64,000 bases of DNA from Flavobacteria bacterium GWA2_35_26 (GCA_001800905.1 MGWH01000001.1:227808-291807); one strand, 5' to 3'. Counted from the stretch's first letter, positions 1-9,953 are shown. Notes: a model not told the origin generated them from the letters alone. Made by a program: numbers and translations.

Positions 1-2
1 TA

Positions 3-575
3 CCAGTAGAAAAACTAAACCGTTTAACACCTAACAACCACCAAGGAGCTGTGGCTAGCATCTCTCCTATTGGATTTATGGAATTGGAGCATTTAGTTGA
101 ATCTACCATAGAATCGGGCAAACAACCACTATTCTTAATCCTAGATCAAATCTCGGATGCCCGTAATTTTGGTGCGATAATTAGAACTGCTGAGTGTACT
201 GGAGTCAATGGTATCATCGTTCAGAAAGCGGGTTCAGCACCTGTTAATGGTGATACAGTAAAAACTTCTGCTGGCGCTGTATTCAATGTGCCCATTTGTA
301 AAGTAGAACACATTAAAGATGCTATCTTTTACCTTCAAGGTTCTGGTATCAAAACCGTAGCCGCTACGGAGAAAACAGAACAAAACATTTACGATATCGC
401 ATTAAACGTACCGGTTGCCATCATCATGGGATCAGAAGATAGAGGAATCAATCCTTCTGTGTTGAAAATTGTAGATGAGAAAGCCAAATTACCAATGTTC
501 GGAACCATAGGTTCATTGAATGTTTCGGTTGCTTGTGGTGCCTTCCTCTACGAAGCGGTAAGACAAAGAAGTTAG
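3..575 (+). CDS. rlmB: 23S rRNA 2'-O-ribose methyltransferase RlmB (SpoU/TrmH family), 5'-truncated by window edge
   Basis: This is the C-terminal part of a SpoU-family RNA methyltransferase. Family members transfer a methyl group from SAM to a ribose 2'-OH, here probably G2251 of 23S rRNA. The open frame runs in from the left edge and reads NHQGAVA just before the catalytic domain, as in RlmB, so the GTG near position 51 is internal. The three knot motifs are present: DARNFGAIIRTAE, IIMGSEDRGI and the last motif around GSLNVSVACGAF. The N-terminal substrate-binding domain lies outside the window. TrmH or another SpoU paralogue is possible but less likely. The next gene, rarA, follows after 56 bases on the same strand. 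Confidence 0.88.
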   Translation, partial: PVEKLNRLTPNNHQGAVASISPIGFMELEHLVESTIESGKQPLFLILDQISDARNFGAIIRTAECTGVNGIIVQKAGSAPVNGDTVKTSAGAVFNVPICKVEHIKDAIFYLQGSGIKTVAATEKTEQNIYDIALNVPVAIIMGSEDRGINPSVLKIVDEKAKLPMFGTIGSLNVSVACGAFLYEAVRQRS

Positions 576-631
576 CAATAAAATCTTCAAATTTGTAATC
601 CCAATAACCGAATCAACAAATCAACCAAATA

Positions 632-1909
632 ATGGTAGCTCCTTTAGCAGAACGCATTCGTCCGCAACAATTAGAAGACTATATCAGTCAATCTCACCTG
701 GTGGGAACTAATGGTGCTTTGACGCAGCAAATTGCCAAAGGAATTATTCCTTCCTTGATTTTTTGGGGACCTCCTGGTACCGGTAAAACAACTTTGGCCC
801 AAATTATTTCGCAAGAATCCAAACGCCCTTTTTATACTTTAAGTGCTATTAATTCTGGTGTGAAAGATATTCGAGAGGTCATTGAAAAAGCAAAACAAAG
901 CGGAGGTCTATTTACGCCCAAAAATCCCATTTTGTTTATCGATGAGATTCATCGTTTTAGCAAATCACAACAAGATTCCTTATTAGCAGCTGTAGAAAAA
1001 GGTTGGATCACCTTAATTGGTGCCACTACTGAAAATCCAAGTTTTGAAGTCATACCGGCTTTATTATCGCGTTGTCAAGTATACACATTGAATGCGTTTA
1101 ATAAAGAAGATTTAGAGGCCTTGCTCCATCGAGCAATGCAAAAAGACAGTATTCTAAAAGAAAAAAATATACGTTTAACCGAAACAGAAGCGCTGTTGCG
1201 ACTTTCTGGCGGAGACGGACGCAAACTATTGAATCTTTTTGAATTGGTCGTAAACGCCTCAAATGAAGCTGAAATTGAAATTACTAACGATCGCGTACTC
1301 GAATTAGTCCAGCAAAATACGGTTTTGTACGATAAAACAGGAGAGCAACATTACGATATTGTTTCGGCTTTTATCAAATCCATCCGCGGAAGTGATCCAA
1401 ATGGAGCCGTTTATTGGCTTGCCCGAATGATTGAAGGTGGTGAAGATGTAAAATTCATTGCAAGACGCATGCTGATTCTTTCTAGCGAAGATATTGGCAA
1501 TGCCAATCCAACCGCCTTTATTATGGCGAACAACACTTTTCAGGCAGTAGCCACTATTGGTTATCCTGAAAGCCGAATTATACTCAGTCAATGTGCCGTG
1601 TATTTAGCTACTTCACCAAAAAGTAACGCTTCCTACCAAGCCATAGGTAAAGCACAACAAATTGTCAAACAAACCGGAGACCTTTCCGTTCCAATTCATT
1701 TGCGCAATGCACCTACTCCCTTAATGAAAGAGCTAGGCTATGGCGAAGAGTACAAATATTCGCATGACTATGCCAATAATTTTGCCGAACAAGAATTTTT
1801 ACCCGAAGGTATTTCAGGAACTCCAATTTACGAGCCTGGAAATAACTCCCGAGAAAATTCGACTAGAGAATTTCTGAAAAATAGGTGGAAAGACAAATAC
1901 GGTTACTAG
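632..1909 (+). CDS. rarA: Replication-associated recombination protein A (RarA/MgsA AAA+ ATPase)
   Basis: This 425-residue clamp-loader-like AAA+ ATPase belongs to the RarA/MgsA/WRNIP1 family, which acts at stalled replication forks. Walker A is GPPGTGKT at residues 46-53, Walker B is LFIDEIHRF with DEIH at 104-107, and sensor 1 is in GATTENPS. The C-terminal half carries the family's tetramerisation region, including the [10 protein letters not shown] stretch. Length is normal for the family. Its last four bases overlap the end of the convergent gene on the other strand, and no terminator separates the two. Confidence 0.95.
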   Translation: MVAPLAERIRPQQLEDYISQSHLVGTNGALTQQIAKGIIPSLIFWGPPGTGKTTLAQIISQESKRPFYTLSAINSGVKDIREVIEKAKQSGGLFTPKNPILFIDEIHRFSKSQQDSLLAAVEKGWITLIGATTENPSFEVIPALLSRCQVYTLNAFNKEDLEALLHRAMQKDSILKEKNIRLTETEALLRLSGGDGRKLLNLFELVVNASNEAEIEITNDRVLELVQQNTVLYDKTGEQHYDIVSAFIKSIRGSDPNGAVYWLARMIEGGEDVKFIARRMLILSSEDIGNANPTAFIMANNTFQAVATIGYPESRIILSQCAVYLATSPKSNASYQAIGKAQQIVKQTGDLSVPIHLRNAPTPLMKELGYGEEYKYSHDYANNFAEQEFLPEGISGTPIYEPGNNSRENSTREFLKNRWKDKYGY

Positions 1910-2649
1910 AACTTCACCGCTACTTTTTCTGAAACCAATGTAGCGTTTTCGTAATACTCAAAAAACCACTGATTGTCTTTTTGAATTAATACACCTTGTG
2001 TGTTTCCCTTAATTGCAGTGTAAAGTGTTGGAACAGATGTTTTATTCAACTTAAAAACTACTTTTGGACTAGCATCAACTAATTGGAAACCAGTTGGAGT
2101 TACTTGTGCATAAAGTAATTCAGTTGTAGCATTTGAAGTATTTTGTACAACAGTTACAGAATTTGAAATTGGAGCATTAATCGTTTCTACCGTAGTACCT
2201 TGAGCAAGTTGTTTAGCCGGTAATTGGTTCAATTCGTATTTATAATTCAATGCATTTATTGATTTAAACGCATCATTTAAAGCCTCTGAATAAGCAACTT
2301 CATATAGTTTTTCTTTGCTTTTTCCAACTTCTGATTGGTAAACCAATTTTCCGAAACAGTCATTTAAAATTACAGACAACTTAGTAACCAAAAAAGCATT
2401 GTCTTTCTTAACATCTATAGTTAACAAACTACAACGGTCATTGTATTCAGCAGGAATAACTTCATTGCTATAAAAAGCAACAAAGCCTGCCTTCTGAAGA
2501 TTTAGTTTAGTTAAAGTTGCCAAACGATATTGGTTTTCTGATTTCAAGAAATCGTATTTTAATGGAATAATAACGGCTTTATAGTTATTGATATTTTGCG
2601 ACAAGGCAATTGTTGAAAACAATAGGAATACAAATACTAATTTTTTCAT
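1906..2649 (-). CDS. Secreted protein of unknown function
   Basis: I do not recognise this 247-residue protein. It starts with a clear signal peptide (basic MKK, hydrophobic core, cleavage near residue 17 after ALS), so it is probably periplasmic or surface-associated. The mature part has alternating hydrophobic strands and two cysteines (around CSLL and NDCFGK) that could form a disulfide. A middle segment resembles ABC-type 'tolB-like' surface-protein folds only loosely, and I would not assign it. It starts two bases before the end of the YjjG-type nucleotidase gene, so the two are probably co-transcribed. It ends overlapping rarA tail-to-tail. Confidence 0.7.
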   Translation of the reverse strand: MKKLVFVFLLFSTIALSQNINNYKAVIIPLKYDFLKSENQYRLATLTKLNLQKAGFVAFYSNEVIPAEYNDRCSLLTIDVKKDNAFLVTKLSVILNDCFGKLVYQSEVGKSKEKLYEVAYSEALNDAFKSINALNYKYELNQLPAKQLAQGTTVETINAPISNSVTVVQNTSNATTELLYAQVTPTGFQLVDASPKVVFKLNKTSVPTLYTAIKGNTQGVLIQKDNQWFFEYYENATLVSEKVAVKF

Positions 2650-2651
2650 AG

Positions 2652-3341
2652 TTACAAATAGTTTTTTAGTTCTAATAAATGGTTTATAGCAATAATATTT
2701 TCTGGTTTATTCTCTTTGTTCGGATTGAAAAATAGGGCTTCAATTCCAAAATCTAATGCCCCTTGTACATCGGATTCTAAACAATCCCCGATCATAATAC
2801 TCTCTTCTTTATTGGCTTGAGCTAAATCTAAAGCATGTTGAAATATCATGGGATTCGGTTTCTTCACTCCTGCCATTTCGGAATTTGTAATCGTTTTAAA
2901 ATAGGTGTCAATCTTTGAATTGGCTATTTTTTTATACTGAACATTGGCAAATCCGTTGGTGATAATATGCAAATGGTATTTGCTATTCAGATACTCTAAT
3001 ATTTCAATCGCGCCGTCAAATAAATGATTGTTATCGGGCAAAAAAGTAATATAATCCTCTGCCATTTGATGGATAGCATCATCTGAAATGGAATAATCCA
3101 AAGCGTCAAAGGAATCCTTGAGTCTTTTGTAACGCAATTCTTCGTGAGTAATTTTGTCATACTGATACAACTTCCAACAAGCTTGATTAATCGGCGCGTA
3201 TTTTTCGATAAAATCCGTAATTGCAATTTCAGGATGGTGTTGTTTGAATATCGTACCAAAGGCCATTTCAGAATTTTTATCAAAATCCCAAAGCGTATGA
3301 TCTAAGTCAAAAAAAACGTGTTGTATATTTTTATATTTCAT
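2652..3341 (-). CDS. yjjG: YjjG-family noncanonical pyrimidine nucleotidase (HAD superfamily)
   Basis: This 229-residue HAD phosphatase probably dephosphorylates pyrimidine nucleoside monophosphates, including damaged ones. Motif I is FFDLDHTLWDFDKNS near residues 10-24; the WDFxxNS tail is typical of YjjG. Motif II is IITNGF, the motif III lysine is in VKKPNPMIF, and motif IV is IGDCLESDVQGA. The helical cap lies between motifs I and II. It sits between radC (8 bases upstream) and the secreted unknown (2 bases downstream) in one leftward block. HAD substrate range is hard to read from sequence, so the exact substrate is inferred. Confidence 0.88.
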   Translation of the reverse strand: MKYKNIQHVFFDLDHTLWDFDKNSEMAFGTIFKQHHPEIAITDFIEKYAPINQACWKLYQYDKITHEELRYKRLKDSFDALDYSISDDAIHQMAEDYITFLPDNNHLFDGAIEILEYLNSKYHLHIITNGFANVQYKKIANSKIDTYFKTITNSEMAGVKKPNPMIFQHALDLAQANKEESIMIGDCLESDVQGALDFGIEALFFNPNKENKPENIIAINHLLELKNYL

Positions 3342-3349
3342 TCGTATAA

Positions 3350-4042
3350 TTACAAAATTCCTTGATCAACAAAACTAAAATAACTTGTTTCAGTTACTAT
3401 AACATGATCCAAAATGGCTATTTCTAAACTCTCTCCAGCTCGTTTCAATTTTTGTGTAATTTGGATGTCGGCATCGCTTGGTTTTAAACTTCCAGAAGGA
3501 TGATTATGACACAATACAATGGAAGTCGCTCCATATTCTAATGCCATTTTAAAAACCAATCGTATGTCTACTACCGTTCCAGTAATACCACCTTTGCTTA
3601 ATTGTGCTTTTGAAATCACCTTGTTGGAATTATTCAAATACACGATCCAAAATTCTTCATGAGGCAATTCGCCAATAATGGGTTGCATAACATCAAAAAT
3701 TACTTTACTTGAAGTAATTTTAACCAATTCAACTGTCTCTTCTACCCTGCGTCTTCTTCCTAATTCAAGGGCAGCAACAATAGTAATTGCTTTGGCCTCG
3801 CCTATTCCTTTGAAATGTATCAATTGCGACAAACTCAATTTGCCTAATGCATTCAAATTATGTGTAACACTGGCCAACATTCGTTTGCTTAAATCGACTG
3901 CTGATTCATTTCTACTACCAGAACCAATTAATATAGCAATTAATTCCGCATCGCTCAGAGCACTTTTGCCTTTAAGCATCAATTTCTCCCGAGGCTTATC
4001 TTCTTCGGACCAACTACTAATGGGAAAGGGGGCGTTTTCCAT
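3350..4042 (-). CDS. radC: RadC/JAB-domain protein
   Basis: This 230-residue RadC (UPF0758) protein has an N-terminal helix-hairpin-helix region (KGIGEAKA, residues 78-85) followed by a JAB/MPN domain. The JAMM metal site is complete: E129/E130, H179, H181, S189 and D192 in HNHPSGSLKPSDAD. Members are called DNA repair proteins for historical reasons, but their biochemical role is unsettled. It is full length. The start at MENAPFPISSW is the only sensible one. The Mur ligase gene ends 22 bases upstream. Confidence 0.93.
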   Translation of the reverse strand: MENAPFPISSWSEEDKPREKLMLKGKSALSDAELIAILIGSGSRNESAVDLSKRMLASVTHNLNALGKLSLSQLIHFKGIGEAKAITIVAALELGRRRRVEETVELVKITSSKVIFDVMQPIIGELPHEEFWIVYLNNSNKVISKAQLSKGGITGTVVDIRLVFKMALEYGATSIVLCHNHPSGSLKPSDADIQITQKLKRAGESLEIAILDHVIVTETSYFSFVDQGIL

Positions 4043-4064
4043 AGGTGTTATATTTATGTATTTA

Positions 4065-5420
4065 TTATTCGATCAACTGCTTAACTTCGTCAAAATTCAA
4101 TCCGCCGTAATTTCCAGAACTCATTAATAACAAAGCGGAATTATCTAAATTTCGATTGAATAAATACTGTTTGAATTCGGCTGGATTAGTATAAATAATC
4201 AGATCTTCTCTATTGAAGGCTTTGGCAATTTGCTCATAAGTAACTTCTTCTAATTGTTTGATTTTTACTGCATCTGGTGAATAAAAAACTACCGCTTCAT
4301 CCGCATGTTCCAACGCTCCTTCGTATTCTTTCAAAAATTCTGCATTCAAACTACTATAGGTGTGTAACTCCAAACAAGCAACTAAAGTACGATTAGGATA
4401 TTGTTCCTTCACCGCTTTGGTAGTTGCAGCTACCTTACTTGGCGAATGCGCAAAATCTTTATAAGCGACTCTGCCTTTTCCTTCGGCAATTTTTTCCAAA
4501 CGTTTTGATGCCCCTTTGAAACTTGCAATGGCTTCGTAGAAATCGGCTTCATCAACGCCCATATTTTGACAAATCCATTTGGCTCCAGCCAAATTATTCA
4601 AATTATGTGCACCAAAAACTTCAATTGGCATGGGTCCTTCAGGTGTTTCCAAAAGCGTTACTCCATCACTAACCGTATAAGCAGGCGTGCTGTAAGGTAG
4701 TTTACGAATCGGATTCGTAGCGGCTTCTGATACGCGTTTCACCTCAGCATCGTCTTCATTGTAGACTAAAATTCCGCCATTGGTAATTTTGTCAATAAAA
4801 ATTTCGAATTGTTCCACATAATTATCATAGGTTGGAAACACATTAATATGATCCCAAGCAATACCTGAAATCAAAGCGATATTAGGTTGGTACAAATGAA
4901 ATTTTGGGCGTCTATCAATTGGAGACGACAAATATTCATCACCCTCTAGAACCATAAAATCATTCTCTTCAGTAAGATGCACCATGGTGTCAAATCCTTC
5001 CAGTTGGGCTCCCACCATATAATCTACAGCAATATTGTGGTAATGCATAACATGCAAAATCATTGACGTAATCGTAGTTTTTCCGTGAGAACCACCAATA
5101 ACCACTCGGGTTTTGTTTTTAGACTGCTCGTACAAAAATTCGGGATACGAATAAATTTTCAAACCCAATTCTTGTGCTTTTAACAATTCAGGATTGTCTG
5201 CCTTGGCATGCATCCCTAAAATAACAGCTTCAATATCAGCAGTTATTTTTTCAGGAAACCAACCCATTTCAGCCGGCAGAATTCCTTTCTTATCTAATCG
5301 GGATTTAGAAGGTTCAAATATCGCATCATCACTTCCTGTAACTTGATATCCTTTGTTGTGTAGCGCCAAGGCTAAATTGTGCATCGCGCTTCCGCCAATA
5401 GCAATAAAATGTGTTCTCAT
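4065..5420 (-). CDS. mpl: Mpl-like UDP-N-acetylmuramate peptide ligase (Mur ligase family)
   Basis: This 451-residue Mur ligase has a MurC/Mpl-type N-terminal Rossmann domain (IAIGGSAMHNLALALHNKGYQVTGSD, residues 6-31), an ATP P-loop GGSHGKTT at 109-116, the central domain and a C-terminal ligase domain. Mpl joins recycled murein tripeptide to UDP-MurNAc, and MurC adds L-Ala. I favour Mpl because the gene is outside a division/cell-wall cluster and its first motif departs from MurC's GIGG.GM.G consensus. MurC-like activity cannot be excluded. It is cytoplasmic and leads the radC-yjjG block. Confidence 0.8.
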   Translation of the reverse strand: MRTHFIAIGGSAMHNLALALHNKGYQVTGSDDAIFEPSKSRLDKKGILPAEMGWFPEKITADIEAVILGMHAKADNPELLKAQELGLKIYSYPEFLYEQSKNKTRVVIGGSHGKTTITSMILHVMHYHNIAVDYMVGAQLEGFDTMVHLTEENDFMVLEGDEYLSSPIDRRPKFHLYQPNIALISGIAWDHINVFPTYDNYVEQFEIFIDKITNGGILVYNEDDAEVKRVSEAATNPIRKLPYSTPAYTVSDGVTLLETPEGPMPIEVFGAHNLNNLAGAKWICQNMGVDEADFYEAIASFKGASKRLEKIAEGKGRVAYKDFAHSPSKVAATTKAVKEQYPNRTLVACLELHTYSSLNAEFLKEYEGALEHADEAVVFYSPDAVKIKQLEEVTYEQIAKAFNREDLIIYTNPAEFKQYLFNRNLDNSALLLMSSGNYGGLNFDEVKQLIE

Positions 5421-5494
5421 TCTTTTAGTTTATGTTTAGAGGGCTATGTATTTATATGTTCAAAAACAAACCTATAAACTCTTAACCTTTTAAA

Positions 5495-6181
5495 CTATTT
5501 TTCAAATTGTTCTTTTAACTGTTGGGCTTTTTCTGAATTTTTCAACTTGTACGCATACAAATTGTATAATTTCTGAAATGCTATTTTTGAATTATTTATT
5601 TCCAAAGCTTTGAGATAATTTATCTCCGCTTTTTTATTTCGACCAAAATATTCGTCAATATATCCTTTGGACAAATACCCTTCCATAGGCGATAATCGCA
5701 TCAATTCATTCGAATACGCCACTGCTTTTGTTTCGCTACCGCCAATAATTCCGGGCAATTCCAAATACAACATCAATAATGCCCAACGAGATTCTTTGTG
5801 TTTTGGGTCTAGAGCAACAGCCTTTTCAAAGGACGATTTAATCTCGTCAATCATTCCTAATGCTTTGAATTTATTTACTGTTTTTGCTTTCATTCCAAGA
5901 GCGCCACCATATTTGTAATGAAACTCTGCATTATTGGGTTGCAATTGTTTAATTTTCTTATAATACACAATGGCCTTATCCCAATTTTTATTTTGACCTG
6001 CAATATCTCCTAAATATTCTAGAGACTTAGTGTTAGATGGATTTTCTTTAAGTACATTCTCAAAAGCAATACGCGCTAGTTCTATTTTTCCAGATCCCAT
6101 AAACTGAACTCCTTTCTCAAAATTAGTTTGAGATAAAAGCATAGTTGGAATAAAAAACAAAAGAAATACCAGTCGATTCAT
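5495..6181 (-). CDS. Secreted tetratricopeptide-repeat protein
   Basis: This 228-residue protein has a signal peptide (MNRLVFLLFFIPTMLLSQ) and several TPR units. Recognisable repeats include the one ending NPSNTKSLEYLGDIA, then NWDKAIVYYKKIKQLQPNNAEFHYKYGGA, then a unit around LDPKHKESRWALLMLY, and one near the C terminus (KAEINYLKALEINNSK). TPRs mediate protein-protein contacts in the periplasm or at the membrane; the partner is unknown. It is flanked by gaps of 74 and 109 bases, and the obg terminator lies just upstream, so it is probably its own transcription unit. Confidence 0.82.
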   Translation of the reverse strand: MNRLVFLLFFIPTMLLSQTNFEKGVQFMGSGKIELARIAFENVLKENPSNTKSLEYLGDIAGQNKNWDKAIVYYKKIKQLQPNNAEFHYKYGGALGMKAKTVNKFKALGMIDEIKSSFEKAVALDPKHKESRWALLMLYLELPGIIGGSETKAVAYSNELMRLSPMEGYLSKGYIDEYFGRNKKAEINYLKALEINNSKIAFQKLYNLYAYKLKNSEKAQQLKEQFEK

Positions 6182-6237
6182 ATTTCAAAAATAAGGAAAT
6201 AAATACTTCTATTTCACTCTAATCAAAAAGGTTTTTT

Positions 6238-6267
6238 ATAAAAAATCCGTTTCATCAGAAACGGATT
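6238..6267 (-). terminator. Intrinsic terminator downstream of obg
   Basis: A perfect 9-bp stem (AATCCGTTT at 6244-6252 with AAACGGATT at 6259-6267) is followed, reading leftward, by a run of U residues. It ends the hpt-adk-CNNM-obg block. Confidence 0.8.
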
Positions 6268-6290
6268 CGTATTGTAATTAAAAAGGAAAC

Positions 6291-7292
6291 CTAGTCATTC
6301 AACATGGCCCACAATTTATCTTTTAACTCAGTCAAACCTTGTTGTGCCACCGAAGAAATAAACATATAAGGAATATCCTTGAATGCCACATCCAATTCGG
6401 TTTTCAATTCGGCCTTTAATTCTTCATCCAACATGTCAATTTTTGAAATGACTAAAAGCCTTTCTTTGTCTAACATTTCTGGATTGTATTTGGTTAATTC
6501 GTTGACCAAAATATCGTATTCTGCTTTAATGTCTGGTGTATCCACAGGCACTAAAAACAATAAGGTAGAATTTCTTTCGATATGACGTAAGAAATAATGT
6601 CCCAATCCTTTTCCTTCTGCAGCGCCTTCAATAATTCCAGGAATATCTGCAATTACAAATGATTGGAAATCACGGTAAGCTACAATACCCAAATTGGGTT
6701 TTAAAGTTGTAAATGGATAATCAGCAATCTTTGGCTTAGCCGAAGTCAAAACCGATAACAAAGTCGATTTTCCTGCATTTGGAAAGCCTACTAAACCTAC
6801 ATCAGCCAAGACTTTTAATTCTAAAATTACGTCCATTTCTATACCCAACAACCCTGGTTGTGCATAGCGTGGCGTTTGATTCGTAGAACTTCTAAAGTGC
6901 CAGTTCCCTAACCCTCCTTTTCCACCTTGAGCCAAAATGCGTTTTTCTCCGTCTTCGGTAATTTCAAATAAAACTTCGCCGGTTTCTTTATCTTTGACCA
7001 CGGTTCCTAAAGGAACTTCAATGTATTTGTCATCTCCATCAGCACCTGTGCTTCGGTCACCTCCACCATCTCCACCATGACCGGCTTTGACGTGACGTGC
7101 AAATTTTAAGTGAAATAAAGTCCAAAGTCCTTTATTCCCAACTAAATAAACGTGCCCTCCACGACCACCATCTCCACCATCTGGACCTCCTTTTTCAATA
7201 AATTTTTCTCTATGTAAATGCGTAGAACCTTTTCCTCCTTTACCGGAAGAAACAAATATTTTAACGTAATCAACGAAGTTACCTTCTGTCAT
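6291..7292 (-). CDS. obg: Obg family GTPase (ObgE/CgtA)
   Basis: This 333-residue protein is an essential GTPase linked to 50S ribosome assembly and stress signalling. Residues 1-165 form the glycine-rich Obg fold ([30 protein letters not shown]). The G domain follows with G1 GFPNAGKS at 169-176, switch/G2 [10 protein letters not shown]3 DIPGIIEGA and an SKID-type G4. There is no long C-terminal extension. The membrane protein gene upstream ends 11 bases before the start, so the two are probably co-transcribed. An intrinsic terminator follows. Confidence 0.96.
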   Translation of the reverse strand: MTEGNFVDYVKIFVSSGKGGKGSTHLHREKFIEKGGPDGGDGGRGGHVYLVGNKGLWTLFHLKFARHVKAGHGGDGGGDRSTGADGDDKYIEVPLGTVVKDKETGEVLFEITEDGEKRILAQGGKGGLGNWHFRSSTNQTPRYAQPGLLGIEMDVILELKVLADVGLVGFPNAGKSTLLSVLTSAKPKIADYPFTTLKPNLGIVAYRDFQSFVIADIPGIIEGAAEGKGLGHYFLRHIERNSTLLFLVPVDTPDIKAEYDILVNELTKYNPEMLDKERLLVISKIDMLDEELKAELKTELDVAFKDIPYMFISSVAQQGLTELKDKLWAMLND

Positions 7293-7303
7293 TGTTCTTT
7301 ATT

Positions 7304-8581
7304 TTATAAATCTTTCAGTGTAGTGATTAATACTTTATCAATCTTTACACCATCCATTTTTTGAGCTTCAAACTCTAATTTATTCCAAATTAACTTATCG
7401 CCTTCTTTAGGAATAGCTCCTAATTCCGTGATAATAAATCCGCTCACGGTAGTCACTTCATAATCTGTGGTTAGCTCATCCATGTCAAAATAGGTCAAGA
7501 AATCGTGTAATGAATATTGTCCATCCACTAACCATGACCCATCTTCATTTGCAATCAATTTGTATTCATCGTCGTCAAAATCTGCAGCGTCTCCCACCAA
7601 GGCTTCCAAGATATCATTCAAGGTAATTATCCCTTGAAAAACCCCGTATTCATCTGTAATAAAAGCATAATGAACTTTGGTTTTCTTAAAATTTTCTAAG
7701 GCTTTATAGGCTGAAGTATGTTCGATAAAATAGGAAGGTTCTTTGGCAATGGAACGCAAATTAAAATTGCCTTTTTCAAAATTGGCAAACAAATCCTTTA
7801 AGAATACCACACCCACAACTTCATCTAAATTCTCTTCACAAACCGGATAAACCGAATGCAATTCGTCTAACACTTTAGTTTTAATTTCTTCTAAAGTATC
7901 CTCCATTGAAAGATAGATCATTGAGCTACGATGTGTCATCAAGGAATTGACTTTACGATCACCAATATGAAACACGCGCTCCACAATGTCTTGTTCAATT
8001 TCTTGCACCTCTCCTACCTCGGTCCCTTCTTTAATAATAGCCTTAATTTCTTCTTCGGTTACCTTACCGTCGGCTGTCGGTTTGATTTGAAGTATTTTTA
8101 ACAAAAATTCTGTTGAAGTAGTTAACAACCAAATAAATGGTGCCGTAATTATTGAAATTATTTTCATGGGCATCGCCATGGCTTTGGCAATTGATTCTGG
8201 ATGATTTAATCCGATGCGCTTAGGTAATAATTCGCCTAAAACCAAAGAAAAGAAAGTCAACACTACCACTACAATACCAACCGCAACCGAATGGGCATAG
8301 GGAGTAATTGCCTCAAATCCACTTACAAAATATTCAACGTCTTCGGTAATTTTATCACCACTATAAATACCGGTCAAAATTCCAATAAGAGTTATTCCTA
8401 TTTGGACTGCCGATAGAAATTTGTTGGGCGAATTGGCCAAATCTAATGCCGTCTTAGCACTCTTACTCCCTTTTTTGGCAGCCGTTTCTAATCGGCTCTT
8501 TCGCGAAGAAATCAATGCGATTTCCGACATAGAGAAAACGCCATTCAAAAGAATTAAGAAAAATATAATGAGTAGTTCCAA
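7304..8581 (-). CDS. CNNM/CorC-family membrane protein (DUF21, CBS pair, CorC_HlyC domain)
   Basis: This 425-residue inner-membrane protein was historically called 'hemolysin'. The N-terminal DUF21 region has about four hydrophobic segments (residues 1-25, 60-80, 95-125, 135-165). A CBS domain pair follows (about residues 200-330, with HVGDRKV/HIGDRKVNSLM-like and HYAFITDEYGVFQGIITLNDILEALVG motifs), then a C-terminal CorC_HlyC transporter-associated domain. Family members are implicated in Mg2+/Co2+ transport or efflux; ion choice is not readable here. It lies between adk and obg in the same leftward block. Confidence 0.9.
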   Translation of the reverse strand: MELLIIFFLILLNGVFSMSEIALISSRKSRLETAAKKGSKSAKTALDLANSPNKFLSAVQIGITLIGILTGIYSGDKITEDVEYFVSGFEAITPYAHSVAVGIVVVVLTFFSLVLGELLPKRIGLNHPESIAKAMAMPMKIISIITAPFIWLLTTSTEFLLKILQIKPTADGKVTEEEIKAIIKEGTEVGEVQEIEQDIVERVFHIGDRKVNSLMTHRSSMIYLSMEDTLEEIKTKVLDELHSVYPVCEENLDEVVGVVFLKDLFANFEKGNFNLRSIAKEPSYFIEHTSAYKALENFKKTKVHYAFITDEYGVFQGIITLNDILEALVGDAADFDDDEYKLIANEDGSWLVDGQYSLHDFLTYFDMDELTTDYEVTTVSGFIITELGAIPKEGDKLIWNKLEFEAQKMDGVKIDKVLITTLKDL

Positions 8582-8674
8582 TGGTATGTTTTTAAAAGTT
8601 TAAAATCAGATGTAAAGAAAGTCGAATAACGAATCTTACTTTAATCCAAGGTTCCAAACATTTTTATGTTAGTA

Positions 8675-9247
8675 TTATAAATTATCGATTACAGCACTTA
8701 ATCGTTCTGTAATTTCTGCGATAGAACCAATTCCATCAACAGCATAAAACTTTCCTTGCTCTTTGTAATACCCCATTAAAGGAGCTGTTTTTTCATTGTA
8801 TTCTTGGTAACGGTTTCTGATTTTTTCTTCATCTTGATCGTCAGGTCTTCCAGAAGTCTTTCCTCTTTCTAATAAACGTTGTACCAAGATTTCATCATCC
8901 GCTTCCAAAGCTACCGTTGCGGTAATTTGTTCTCCTTTTGATTCTAAAAAACGATCCAAAGCCCCAGCTTGAGCAATTGTTCTTGGAAAACCATCAAATA
9001 AAAAACCTGCTGAATCTGGATTAGCATCTACTTCAGATTGCAACATTTGAATTGTCACTTCATCAGGAACTAAATCGCCTTTATCCATGTAGGTTTTGGC
9101 TAATTTCCCTAATTCCGTTTCGTTTTTGATATTGAATCTAAATATATCTCCTGTTGAAAGGTGAGTTAAATTGTATTTCCCTTTTAAAAATTCGGCTTGC
9201 GTTCCTTTTCCTGCACCTGGTTTCCCAAATAAAACAATATTAATCAT
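8675..9247 (-). CDS. adk: Adenylate kinase
   Basis: This 190-residue enzyme interconverts ATP + AMP and 2 ADP in the cytoplasm. The P-loop is GKPGAGKGT at residues 8-16. The AMP-binding segments THLSTGDIFR and FLFDGFPRT are intact, and the LID is the short type with no zinc-binding cysteines (LERGKTSGRPDDQDEEK). The hpt gene ends 40 bases upstream, which forms a small nucleotide-salvage pair with it. Confidence 0.96.
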   Translation of the reverse strand: MINIVLFGKPGAGKGTQAEFLKGKYNLTHLSTGDIFRFNIKNETELGKLAKTYMDKGDLVPDEVTIQMLQSEVDANPDSAGFLFDGFPRTIAQAGALDRFLESKGEQITATVALEADDEILVQRLLERGKTSGRPDDQDEEKIRNRYQEYNEKTAPLMGYYKEQGKFYAVDGIGSIAEITERLSAVIDNL

Positions 9248-9287
9248 TTTCTAAATCTATTTTGTGTGTTGTAAATATGGTTATTAA

Positions 9288-9818
9288 TTAGTCTTTCAAT
9301 TGATATACTTCGGGTAAATTACGTCCTAAACCATCGTAATCCAATCCATAGCCTACAATAAATTTGTTTGGAATTCGAATTCCTACATAATCAATTGGCA
9401 AGTCGTGTTGATAGGCTTCTGGTTTGAAAAACAAAGTCGCGATCTTGAATTCTTTTACCTTTTCATTTTCGAATAAAGCTTTCAAAGCCACCAAAGTGTT
9501 GCCGGTGTCTACGATATCCTCAATCACAATTACCGATCTTCCTGTTAAGTCTTGATTCAAACCCAATAATTGTTTAACCTCCTCAGTAGAAGAAGTCCCT
9601 TCGTAAGAAGCCATTTTGATAAAACTTACTTCGCATGGCGATGAATAGCGTTTCAATAAATCGGAAACTACCATAAATGCACCATTCAAAACCCCAATAA
9701 AAACTGGAGTTTCATTCGAATAATCAGCTGATATCTTGGTAACCAATTTTGTAATCGCAAGATCAATTTCTTTGGCAGAAATAAACGGGACAAATTGCTT
9801 ATCGTGAAGTTGAATCAT
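9288..9818 (-). CDS. hpt: Hypoxanthine phosphoribosyltransferase
   Basis: This 176-residue type I phosphoribosyltransferase converts hypoxanthine or guanine plus PRPP to IMP or GMP. The PRPP-binding motif VIVIEDIVDTGNT spans residues 96-108, and a LNGAFMV loop lies near 44-50. It is the first gene of the leftward adk/obg block. It is divergent from purK across a 183-base gap with promoter-like sequences on both strands, so purine salvage and de novo synthesis are back to back. Confidence 0.94.
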   Translation of the reverse strand: MIQLHDKQFVPFISAKEIDLAITKLVTKISADYSNETPVFIGVLNGAFMVVSDLLKRYSSPCEVSFIKMASYEGTSSTEEVKQLLGLNQDLTGRSVIVIEDIVDTGNTLVALKALFENEKVKEFKIATLFFKPEAYQHDLPIDYVGIRIPNKFIVGYGLDYDGLGRNLPEVYQLKD

Positions 9819-9841
9819 TATTTGTTTTTAAAAATAAATAG

Positions 9842-9868
9842 CAAATATACTGAATTCGGATTGGACAA
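9842..9868 (-). promoter_or_regulatory. Predicted Bacteroidetes-type promoter of hpt
   Basis: On the minus strand a perfect -7 element TATATTTG (complement of 9842-9849) is preceded by TTG (9868-9866) with a 16-base spacer, about one base shorter than usual. It lies 24 bases upstream of the hpt start. Confidence 0.5.
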
Positions 9869-9922
9869 TCTATAAAAGACGGGGAATTTGTAGTTTTAAA
9901 ATGACGAATTATGCATTATCAA

Positions 9923-9953
9923 TTGTTAATTATCAACGGACTAAGTATCTTTG
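9923..9953 (+). promoter_or_regulatory. Predicted Bacteroidetes-type promoter of purK
   Basis: TTG at 9923-9925, a 20-base spacer and TATCTTTG at 9946-9953 match the flavobacterial TTG-N17-23-TAnnTTTG consensus. The purK start is 48 bases downstream. Confidence 0.65.

Noticed and set aside
3678..4127. 149-residue gene on the plus strand opposite radC and mpl
   Set aside because: It is antisense to two clear genes and shows no domain; a chance open frame.
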